A stretch of 64,000 nt of DNA. Origin: DATKLX01 sp035542155. Its GTDB lineage: Bacteria > Chloroflexota > Anaerolineae > Anaerolineales > Anaerolineaceae. The stretch spans positions 1-64,000 of the forward strand of contig DATKLX010000229.1 in assembly GCA_035542155.1 (NCBI GenBank), written 5' to 3'. Positions 17,738 to 24,885 of this stretch are shown one piece after another (the first letter of the stretch is position 1; each line of letters opens with the position of its first letter). The notes beneath the pieces were generated by a model. It was not told the DNA's origin. It did no database searches and saw only the letters and a program-made list of their open reading frames with translations. A program made the translations under genes and the position numbers.

Positions 17738-18092
17738 GGTTACGTTCCTCCTGGCATACCGGGCAGGGACAGAGCGACCTGAGGTAATGCCAGTTGTAAA
17801 TTCCGTAATGATGGCCATCTTCCCATTGGATGTTGATCGCGTAGGAGCCAACCTGCTCGATCTGAGCGATATGGGTGGCGGGAGAATCCGGCATCTTTAC
17901 GGAAAATACCGCTAAGTCGGGTTCAGAGCTCATATATTCGTGGCCGCCGCGGCAGCCTGCGCAGGGGCAGGCTGCCCGGATCAAAGAAAATGGATAGTAA
18001 CTTTTATGTCCATCATTCCAGGCGATGCGCAGCAGACCGGATTTCCGATCAGCCGTTATCGAAGCTGGTGTTGTATTCCCTGTTCGACTCAT
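17727..18092 (-). CDS. DUF971 domain protein
   Basis: This 121-residue protein is of the DUF971 / gamma-butyrobetaine hydroxylase N-terminal-like family, known as a small zinc- or iron-associated fold of uncertain role. The core has LRIAWNDGHKSYYPFSLIR followed by CPCAGC, then a second near-copy WEDGHHYGIYNWHYLRSLCPCPVC. So two CPCxxC motifs are present, and the protein reads like two half-repeats. The start at 18092 (MSRTGNTTPAS) is chosen over an upstream in-frame ATG that would add a non-conserved stretch. Confidence 0.8.
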   Translation of the reverse strand: MSRTGNTTPASITADRKSGLLRIAWNDGHKSYYPFSLIRAACPCAGCRGGHEYMSSEPDLAVFSVKMPDSPATHIAQIEQVGSYAINIQWEDGHHYGIYNWHYLRSLCPCPVCQEERNHDG

Positions 18093-18164
18093 AGCGAATA
18101 AACAATGGCGCTTGATTGAACGATGATCATAATGATAGATGCAAATTCCCAAAAAAGCAAATCG

Positions 18165-18662
18165 TCAGGGCGTTTGGATCACCGCCAGGAAATCTGCTGC
18201 AGCCCAGCCGTTGCGGTTCGCATCGTAGGGTGCGACCAGATACCACCAGGTCAGACCATCCGCTGAGTGCGGGCCATCCTTGACCTGAAACACTTCGGAT
18301 TCGGCGCCGAGAAACTTAAGAGCGCCGCTTTTTCCGGGTTGCTCTCTCAAACGCAGCCCGTCCCCGCCGGTCCCGGAAATCTGCACGTAGATGCCGATTG
18401 AGATGGGCCCGCCGGCTTGCTGGGGAACCGTCTGGAGGGTGGGCGTTGGGGTGGGTGGAAGATCGGGCAGAACGATATTCGGGGTGAGTGTAGGAGCAGG
18501 GACGATGACCACTTCCGCGGTAGGAGCAAGCTGGTGAGAGGCTGGAGCGCGGAGATAGACCAGCATGAGCCAGACCAGGACGATGAGTAGCCCGGCAAGC
18601 GCCAGCCCGCCTAAGACGACCCAGACATTGAGAAAATCCTTCCACCAGGGGTTTCGCTTCAT
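18165..18662 (-). CDS. Membrane-anchored SH3-like protein
   Basis: The 165-residue product has a short cytosolic N-terminus, a single membrane helix (about 12-35, VWVVLGGLALAGLLIVLVWLMLVYL) and an extracellular Pro/Thr-rich linker (about 45-82, LPPTPTPTLQTVP). A C-terminal bacterial SH3-type domain follows (about 86-160, ending WWYLVAPYDANRNGWAAADFLAV). Such domains usually bind cell-wall or surface components. The stop of the Ca2+/H+ antiporter gene touches its start codon, so both form an operon. Confidence 0.8.
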   Translation of the reverse strand: MKRNPWWKDFLNVWVVLGGLALAGLLIVLVWLMLVYLRAPASHQLAPTAEVVIVPAPTLTPNIVLPDLPPTPTPTLQTVPQQAGGPISIGIYVQISGTGGDGLRLREQPGKSGALKFLGAESEVFQVKDGPHSADGLTWWYLVAPYDANRNGWAAADFLAVIQTP

Positions 18663-19771
18663 TACAATGCTGATGCCGGCATGAGGAAGAAAGCGATGCT
18701 GAGGATCAAATAAACTCCCAGCAATGCAGCTCCTTCGAGCCAGTTCGATTCGCCGTCCGAGGCAACCAGGGCGGCGATCAACACAGCCGCAACGAGGGCC
18801 AACAACTCGAACAGGTTGAAGATCAGGGTCAAAGGGTTCCCAATCATCAGGCTGATAAAAACCAGCAGCGGGGCAACAAAGAGAGCAATCTGCAGGCTGG
18901 AAGACATTGCGATTTCGACGCTGAGCTCCATCTGGTTACGCATGGCAACCCGGACGGCGACCAAATGCTCAGCCACGTTACCGATGATGGGGATGAGAAT
19001 GATCCCGAGGAAGAATTCGGAAAGGCCCAACTGCCTGACCACCGGTTCGACGGCGCCGACGAGGAGTTCGCTAAGCACCACCACCCCAACTGTCGCCAAA
19101 GCCAGAAAGATGACCGCAGTACGGATCGACCAGTGGGCAACGGGAGCCGATTGAGCTCCTTTCTGCTCAGCCGGTTCGGAATAGGTGATTGGGCTTTTCT
19201 GGTCGCGGAGGCTATAAACAATCCCCAGTATGTAGAGGATAATCATGACAGCCGCCACACCGAGGCTTAAGGCTTCGACTTTTGAGCTGCCTTCCGGACC
19301 GATCGAGTGGCTGAAGAGGGAAGGGATCACCAGGGCTACGACAGAAAGGGTCAGCAACACTGCCTGCTGGCCCACATGTTTTCGGTCGAAACGTTGGACG
19401 CCGTGCCTTGCGCCGCCGAGCAGCATTGAAAAACCCATTACGAAAAGAAGGTTGCCGAGGATCGAGCCCGTTATGGAAGCTTTCACCAGTTCCAGAAGCC
19501 CGGCACGGATGGCGACCAGGGTGATGATCAACTCGGCGGCATTGCCGAGGGTGGCGTTCAGTAATCCACCGATCTTGGGACCGGTATGGACGGCGATCGC
19601 CTCGGTCGCCTCCCCGATCCAGCCGGAGAGGGGGATAACGCCCACAGCGGACAGAATAAAGACCCATACATCCCCCCAATTCCCCCATCGCGCCAGAAGA
19701 GCCAATGGAAAAGCCAGGATGAGCCAGTTCAGCGGATTCTTAGCGAAAAAGGCAGCCAGAGTTTTGACCAT
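18662..19771 (-). CDS. cax: Ca2+/H+ antiporter (CaCA family)
   Basis: A 369-residue polytopic membrane transporter, from the ATG at 19771 (MVKTLAAFFAKNPLN). Both alpha repeats of the cation exchanger family can be read: NATLGNAAELIITLVAIRAG near residue 75 and PIIGNVAEHLVAVRVAMRN near residue 270, each with the key acidic residue. It would exchange cytosolic Ca2+ for protons. A TATAAT on the minus strand at 19784-19789 leaves only a very short leader. It is divergent from the kinase at 19835. Confidence 0.92.
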   Translation of the reverse strand: MVKTLAAFFAKNPLNWLILAFPLALLARWGNWGDVWVFILSAVGVIPLSGWIGEATEAIAVHTGPKIGGLLNATLGNAAELIITLVAIRAGLLELVKASITGSILGNLLFVMGFSMLLGGARHGVQRFDRKHVGQQAVLLTLSVVALVIPSLFSHSIGPEGSSKVEALSLGVAAVMIILYILGIVYSLRDQKSPITYSEPAEQKGAQSAPVAHWSIRTAVIFLALATVGVVVLSELLVGAVEPVVRQLGLSEFFLGIILIPIIGNVAEHLVAVRVAMRNQMELSVEIAMSSSLQIALFVAPLLVFISLMIGNPLTLIFNLFELLALVAAVLIAALVASDGESNWLEGAALLGVYLILSIAFFLMPASAL

Positions 19772-19806
19772 AGGCCTGAACCAATTATAACCCAAAGAAC
19801 CTATGA

Positions 19807-19812
19807 TATAAT
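19807..19812 (+). promoter_or_regulatory. -10 box of the kinase gene at 19835
   Basis: A perfect TATAAT precedes the ATG by 22 bases, with GAGAAGGA as ribosome-binding site. The -35 candidate (TTATAA) is weak and overlaps the divergent cax -10. Confidence 0.45.
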
Positions 19813-19834
19813 CTCGAAGGGATATAGAGAAGGA

Positions 19835-20866
19835 ATGCGTGAAACGCCGTTGTTAAATAATCGCTATGAACTCCAACAAACCCTGGGTTCCGGGGGGATG
19901 GCTGTTGTATACCGGGCCAGGGATCAGATGCTGGAGCGCCCGGTGGCGATCAAAATCCTGCGTGAAGATTATTCCAGCGACGGCGCATTTCGAGAGCGTT
20001 TTCACCAGGAAGCCAAAGCTGCTGCTAACCTCTCCCATCCAAACATCGTCACCGTCCATGATTTTGGGCTGGATAATAACCGCCTGTTTCTGGTCCTTGA
20101 GTACGTTCCCGGGACCGACCTGAAAACGTTGATCAAAAAGCGAGGCCGGTTTTCGATCGAGGAAGCCCTGAACATTATGATCCAGGCCTGCGCAGGAGTT
20201 GGCTATGCGCATCGAGCCGGCCTCGTCCACTGCGACATTAAACCCCATAATATCCTTGTCACTCCGGACCAGAGAGTTAAGGTCACCGATTTCGGCATCG
20301 CCCGCGCTCTGGCGACCATCCAACCCGATGAGCAGAACGACATTGTTTGGGGCTCACCCCAGTACTTCTCCCCCGAACAGGCCGCCGGCCAGGCCCCCTC
20401 GCCCGCCTCGGACGTGTATTCGTTGGGTGTCATCCTCTACGAGCTACTGACCGGCCAGCTCCCCTTTCATGCCGACACTTCGACCGAACTGGCTCGCATG
20501 CACCGCGAGATGGTGCCGCCGCCGCCCAGACAGCTCAACCCCTCTATCTCGCCAGCGCTCGAACAGATCATTGTGAAAGTCCTTTCCAAAGAACCTTCAG
20601 CCCGCTACCGGACCGCGGACCAGTTCGGCAGGGTGCTAATCAACCTCCTCCCCCAGGAAAACGGCGCTCAATCCAGCGCGGTCACCCAGGCCGCACAGTC
20701 CCAGTCATCAGCACCGGAATCTACCTCGCAGCCGGTCAAAGAAGATCACAGTCTGGATTTTGATTGGGTAACGCTCGCCTTAGGCCTGCTCGCAACGATC
20801 GCAGTGGGAGGGCTAATTCCCTACTGGCTTTTCGTCTGGTTTTCCATCAATCCCATGCCCAGGTGA
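19835..20866 (+). CDS. PrkC-like Ser/Thr protein kinase, membrane anchored
   Basis: The 343-residue protein starts at the ATG at 19835 (MRETPLLNNRYELQQ). The kinase domain covers about 10-265, with glycine loop GSGGMA, K40 in VAIKIL, catalytic D134 in HCDIKPHN and DFGIA. The arginine of HRD is Cys, so activation-loop control differs from RD kinases. A Ser/Gln-rich linker (about 275-305) precedes one C-terminal membrane helix (about 312-338) with almost no extracellular tail, so PASTA sensor domains are absent. It is followed by rpe after 14 bases, as prkC is near rpe in Bacillus. Confidence 0.9.
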   Translation: MRETPLLNNRYELQQTLGSGGMAVVYRARDQMLERPVAIKILREDYSSDGAFRERFHQEAKAAANLSHPNIVTVHDFGLDNNRLFLVLEYVPGTDLKTLIKKRGRFSIEEALNIMIQACAGVGYAHRAGLVHCDIKPHNILVTPDQRVKVTDFGIARALATIQPDEQNDIVWGSPQYFSPEQAAGQAPSPASDVYSLGVILYELLTGQLPFHADTSTELARMHREMVPPPPRQLNPSISPALEQIIVKVLSKEPSARYRTADQFGRVLINLLPQENGAQSSAVTQAAQSQSSAPESTSQPVKEDHSLDFDWVTLALGLLATIAVGGLIPYWLFVWFSINPMPR

Positions 20867-20880
20867 GTCAGAATCATCAC

Positions 20881-21543
20881 ATGCCCACCATTTCCGCATC
20901 CATTTTATCAGCAGATTTCAGCCGCCTTGGAGAGCAGATCCGGGAGGCTGAGGTGGGTGGGATCGATTGGATTCACGTGGACGTGATGGACGGGCATTTC
21001 GTCCCCAACATCACCATGGGGCCCTTTATCGTCGATACCGTCCGGCAGATCACCCGGCTGCCGATCGAAACCCACCTGATGATTTCGAACCCAGATGCTT
21101 TTCTGGAATCCTTCGCCGAAGCCGGCGCCACCCACCTGACCGTGCACCTGGAAAGCAATCCGAATATCTACCGGACCCTGCAAAAGATCCGCTCACTGGG
21201 ATGCGACGCGGGGATTGTCCTCAATCCAGGCACACCGGCGAACCTGCTCACCGAGGTGCTGCCGATCGTCGATCTGGTGCTGGTAATGACGGTAAATCCC
21301 GGTTACTCCGGGCAAGAATTTATCCCTGCCACCGTCGCGAAGGTGCGCGAGGTGCGCAGGATGCTGGATGAAATCCATTCGCCAGCCTGGCTGCAGGTGG
21401 ATGGCGGGATCAATTCAGAAACGCTGCCGGAAATCTTGCACGCAGGGGCAACCTCGTTAGTAGCTGCCACCGCTATATTTCGCCACCCTCAGGGAATCCT
21501 GGCCGGAATCCGCTCTTTGCAGCAGCAGTTCTCGACTGTTTAA
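20881..21543 (+). CDS. rpe: Ribulose-phosphate 3-epimerase
   Basis: Rpe interconverts ribulose 5-phosphate and xylulose 5-phosphate in the pentose phosphate pathway. The 220-residue TIM barrel starts MPTISASILSADFSRLGEQ and shows the signatures HVDVMDGHFVPNITMGP, THLMISNP, VMTVNPGYSGQEF and the phosphate-binding DGGIN. It directly follows the kinase gene, 14 bases apart, and ends convergent with rpmB. Confidence 0.96.
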   Translation: MPTISASILSADFSRLGEQIREAEVGGIDWIHVDVMDGHFVPNITMGPFIVDTVRQITRLPIETHLMISNPDAFLESFAEAGATHLTVHLESNPNIYRTLQKIRSLGCDAGIVLNPGTPANLLTEVLPIVDLVLVMTVNPGYSGQEFIPATVAKVREVRRMLDEIHSPAWLQVDGGINSETLPEILHAGATSLVAATAIFRHPQGILAGIRSLQQQFSTV

Positions 21544-21544
21544 A

Positions 21545-21569
21545 CAAAAATCACGGCTGAAGCCGCGAT
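21545..21569 (-). terminator. Terminator of rpmB
   Basis: On the minus strand an eight-pair stem with one mismatch (built on GGCT/AGCC) is followed by TTTTTGTTT. It lies just past the rpmB stop and also abuts the rpe stop. Confidence 0.65.
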
Positions 21570-21592
21570 TCTTGCAGGAGAATTTCGAGCTA

Positions 21593-21775
21593 CTAAGCGC
21601 TCTTTACCATCGTCCGAATACATTTGGCGCACATGACCTTGCGAACTTTGCGACCGTTCTCAACCACCGTGATCTTCTGTAAGTTCGGGCGGAAGGTTCG
21701 ATTGGTGGCCCGCAAGGAGAAACTGCGATTGTGACCAAAAGTCGTTGTCTTACCACATACTGCACACTTTGCCAT
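21593..21775 (-). CDS. rpmB: Ribosomal protein bL28
   Basis: The 60-residue protein is a bL28 with all usual landmarks: the N-terminal MAKCAVCGKTTTFGHN, the FRPNLQKI stretch, and a second Cys pair MCAKCIRTM. The four cysteines mark the zinc-binding (C+) form of L28. It is transcribed opposite to its neighbours, with its own terminator. It sits between rpe and the asp23-fakA pair, as in Bacillus. Confidence 0.96.
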   Translation of the reverse strand: MAKCAVCGKTTTFGHNRSFSLRATNRTFRPNLQKITVVENGRKVRKVMCAKCIRTMVKSA

Positions 21776-21905
21776 GAGAAAATCCTTCCTTCATAATGAT
21801 TCCCGTCGCTGCTGATCCAGCGAAAATCACTTCGCAACGGTAGATTTTACCATGACTCGCAACCATTTTCAAGCTTCATTGTTAAATACAAGACAGAGGA
21901 CCAAT

Positions 21906-22268
21906 ATGACCGTGAATGACGACACCAACCCCCTGGGAACCATCCTGATTTCCTACCGCGCCATCGCTACGATCGCGTATCAGGCTGCGTTGCAATCCTA
22001 TGGAGTTGTCGGTTTTGCTCCCAAGAACCTGGCGGAAGGTCTGGCTCAGGTTCTGGTGAAAGACCCCACGCGCGGCGTCGATATTCAGTATGATGACGAC
22101 CGGTTGGTCATCAATCTCTTCATCATCGTTGAGTATGGGACCCGGATCAAATCCGTAGCAGCCAGCGTGACGGATAACGTCCGATACCAGGTCGAAAAGA
22201 CGATTGGCCTCCCGGTATATGAAATCAATATCCACGTTCGCGGTCTGCGGGTCAGCAATCTTGATTGA
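21906..22268 (+). CDS. Asp23/Gls24 family protein (YloU-like)
   Basis: The 120-residue protein, from the ATG at 21906 (MTVNDDTNPLGTILIS), has the Asp23/Gls24 fold. Conserved segments are YQAALQSYGVVGFAPK and the C-terminal NVRYQVEKTIGLPVYEINIHVRGL. Family members are linked to envelope stress or lipid metabolism. The gene is almost always next to the fakA/yloV gene, as here (49 bases apart), which supports a role with fatty acid kinase. Confidence 0.9.
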   Translation: MTVNDDTNPLGTILISYRAIATIAYQAALQSYGVVGFAPKNLAEGLAQVLVKDPTRGVDIQYDDDRLVINLFIIVEYGTRIKSVAASVTDNVRYQVEKTIGLPVYEINIHVRGLRVSNLD

Positions 22269-22317
22269 AACGCCAGCTCACACCCTACATCACAGAAATG
22301 ATCGGTAGAGGAGCCTT

Positions 22318-24003
22318 ATGAGTGTCGAACAGCAACCCATATCCAAAACGGGGGCAACCAAGATCAATCAAAACAACCCGATCGACGGGCAGGACCTGAA
22401 AGAGCTGATCGAGGCCGGCATGACATGGTTGAAAACCAACCAGCAGACGGTCAACGCCTTAAACGTTTTCCCCGTCCCGGATGGGGATACGGGCACGAAT
22501 ATGGTCCTGACCATGCAAGCGGCTTATAATGAGGTCGCCAATTCAGGCGAGCATAACATGGGGAAAATGTCCCATGCGGTCGCCCAGGGCGCGTTGATGG
22601 GAGCGCGCGGGAATTCTGGCGTGATCCTGTCACAGTTGTTGCGAGGCTTTGCCCGGGGACTGGACAACCTGGATACGATGAACTCGACCAGCCTGGTCAG
22701 TGCGCTCGTGGAAGGGCGAAAAACCGCGTATAAGGGAGTCGTCCGCCCGGTCGAAGGAACTATTTTGACTGTGGCCAAAGACGTTGCCGCCGCCGGGGAA
22801 GCTGCCCTGGCCCAAACGAACTCCATGGTGGAGATTCTCGAAAAAGTCGTTGAGGCTGCTGACCAATCGGTGAGGCGCACACCCGAGCTTCTCCCTGTAT
22901 TGAAATCCGCAGGAGTAGTCGATGCCGGCGGGAAAGGATTGTTTTATATCTTGGAAGGAATTCTTCGCTACGTCAAAGATCAATCGCTGGAAACCCCCCT
23001 GGTCGCCGTCCAGCCTCTGGCTGCTCTGGATATGACCAATTCACTGGAAGAGCTAGAGCCAGGCCAGGATTATGAGGTTGTGGTCGACTTTACTCCGAAT
23101 GCGCCGCTGGATCTGGACAGTTTTTACAACGACCTGACCCAAATCGGCACCTCCATCCAGGTCGGCGAAGGCGAAGGAATCTACCGGATGCACATCCACG
23201 TCCCAAAAGAGAAGCGGGATGACCCGATCAAATACACCGAGAGTCTGGGGATCGTCAAAAAAGTCAGCATGGAAAACCTGGTTGCCCAAATGGGAGATCT
23301 CCAGGGGAGCAGAGCGGCGCACCTGAACCTCACTCCAGTGGAGCCCGGGCAAATCGCAGCCGTGGTGGTATCTCCTGGACTGGGCATCTCTCGGATTTTC
23401 GCCAGCCTGGGCGCAGCCGCGATCATTCCGGGCGGCCAGACGATGAATCCTAGTACAGAGGATATTCTTAAAGCACTCGAAAATCTGCCAACCGATAAGA
23501 TCCTGATCCTGCCCAATAACAAGAACATCATTCTGACTGCCCGGACCGCCGCCAGCCTGACCGTTAAGAAAGTGGCTGTGATTCCCAGCGCCAGTGTGCC
23601 ACAGGGCCTTTCTGCCATGCTCCGCTTGGCGCCAGATGGGGAGTTGGATGAGGTCGCGCAAGAAATGACCGGTGCTCTGAATGACGTTGAAACCGGTGAG
23701 ATCACCACAGCCACCCGCTCCGTGGAGCTCAATGGGGTCACCGTTCAGAAAGGGCAGGTAATCGCTTTACTCAACGGAAAACTGGTCTATTCGGCGTCCA
23801 GCCTGGAAGAAGCCTGCCTGGGCCTGCTGGCCCGGGCCGAGACCGATGGTCGCGAGCGGATCACCCTCTTCTACGGAGATAACATCGACAAGCACGAGGT
23901 GAACCGGGTGGCAGATAAAATTCGGGCTGCCTATCCGCTCCAGGAGCTGGAAGTTCACGAAGGTGATCAGCCTCATTACCAGTTCATCATATCAATCGAA
24001 TAA
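22318..24003 (+). CDS. fakA: DAK2-domain fatty acid kinase subunit FakA (YloV)
   Basis: FakA is the ATP-binding subunit that phosphorylates fatty acids presented by a FakB (DegV) protein. The 561-residue product has an N-terminal DAK2 (Dha kinase L-like) domain with the nucleotide/metal motif NVFPVPDGDTGTNM near residue 47 and MGARGNSGVILSQ near 94. A middle domain and a C-terminal DegV-like region follow (about 340-561). Start supported by GAGGAG seven bases upstream. The next gene, three bases downstream, encodes a DegV-family protein, so both kinase halves are in one operon. Confidence 0.93.
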   Translation: MSVEQQPISKTGATKINQNNPIDGQDLKELIEAGMTWLKTNQQTVNALNVFPVPDGDTGTNMVLTMQAAYNEVANSGEHNMGKMSHAVAQGALMGARGNSGVILSQLLRGFARGLDNLDTMNSTSLVSALVEGRKTAYKGVVRPVEGTILTVAKDVAAAGEAALAQTNSMVEILEKVVEAADQSVRRTPELLPVLKSAGVVDAGGKGLFYILEGILRYVKDQSLETPLVAVQPLAALDMTNSLEELEPGQDYEVVVDFTPNAPLDLDSFYNDLTQIGTSIQVGEGEGIYRMHIHVPKEKRDDPIKYTESLGIVKKVSMENLVAQMGDLQGSRAAHLNLTPVEPGQIAAVVVSPGLGISRIFASLGAAAIIPGGQTMNPSTEDILKALENLPTDKILILPNNKNIILTARTAASLTVKKVAVIPSASVPQGLSAMLRLAPDGELDEVAQEMTGALNDVETGEITTATRSVELNGVTVQKGQVIALLNGKLVYSASSLEEACLGLLARAETDGRERITLFYGDNIDKHEVNRVADKIRAAYPLQELEVHEGDQPHYQFIISIE

Positions 24004-24006
24004 ATC

Positions 24007-24864
24007 ATGAGTTCTGTTTGCATCCTCACGGATAACACCGCACAATTTACCAAGGGCCTATTTCCAGGCAGAGATTTGGTGACCTGCATCAATCTGCAAA
24101 TCCTGGGAGATCTGGCTCCGGAGGAGAGCCAGGAGCAGATGGCAAAAAGCCTGCCGCCTTCTGTGCGCAATGGAACTGCGCCAAAACTGGCCATCCCCAC
24201 GGCGGAAGACTACCGCCAGATGTTCCTCAGATTGGGCCAGGACTACAACGAGGTTGTAGCGATTTGCCATTCCTCCTATCTCAGCCGGGCTTATGAAAAT
24301 GTACTCGAAGCTGCCGAATCGGTGCGCGGTAGAGTCTCCGTCCAGCCGATCGATTCGCAAACCACGTCCGTGGGGTTAGGTTTCCTGGTCCAGGCGGCCG
24401 CTGAAGCCGCCGCCAACGATTCACCCTCCACAGAAATCGAGCGGCTGTTGCGGGGATTGATCCCGCATATTTATTCCATTTTCTGCATCCCCAGCCTGAC
24501 CTATCTGCACCAGGCTGGTTTTTTAGGCCAGGCGCAGGCTCTGGTTGGAGAAATGCTAGGACTGCTCCCCCTCTTCTCTCTCGAGGATGGGCACCTCACC
24601 CCACTCGAAAAGGTACGCAACTCGCGCCAGTTGCTGGATTTCCTCCAGGAATTTCTGGACGAGTTCAGCGACCTGTATCAGATCGCGGTGATTCAAAGCA
24701 TTCCGCCGATGACCCACGAAGCGAAGACCCTGAAAGAACACGCCGCGACAAATTTCCCGAAAACGCCTTTCACAGAGGTAACAATCAGCCTGCCCCTGGC
24801 TACCTTGTTTGGCCCACGCAGCATGGGTGTTTTCGCGATCGAGATCCCGGATTCAAGAGAATAA
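24007..24864 (+). CDS. DegV-family fatty acid-binding protein (FakB-like)
   Basis: The 285-residue protein starts MSSVCILTDNTAQFTKG, the usual DegV N-terminus with the Asp/Ser/Thr lipid-head contact. It also has SYLSRAYENV (substrate-loop serine) and IDSQTTSVGLGFLVQAA. DegV proteins hold a fatty acid for phosphorylation by FakA, encoded immediately upstream with a three-base gap. The gene ends 21 bases before recG. Confidence 0.9.
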   Translation: MSSVCILTDNTAQFTKGLFPGRDLVTCINLQILGDLAPEESQEQMAKSLPPSVRNGTAPKLAIPTAEDYRQMFLRLGQDYNEVVAICHSSYLSRAYENVLEAAESVRGRVSVQPIDSQTTSVGLGFLVQAAAEAAANDSPSTEIERLLRGLIPHIYSIFCIPSLTYLHQAGFLGQAQALVGEMLGLLPLFSLEDGHLTPLEKVRNSRQLLDFLQEFLDEFSDLYQIAVIQSIPPMTHEAKTLKEHAATNFPKTPFTEVTISLPLATLFGPRSMGVFAIEIPDSRE

Positions 24865-24870
24865 TGGAAA

Positions 24871-24879
24871 TGGTACAAT
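24871..24879 (+). promoter_or_regulatory. Extended -10 element directly before recG
   Basis: TGGTACAAT (TGn extended -10) ends six bases upstream of the recG ATG. This spacing predicts a leaderless recG message. No ribosome-binding site is visible. Confidence 0.45.
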
Positions 24880-24885
24880 TAGCGC

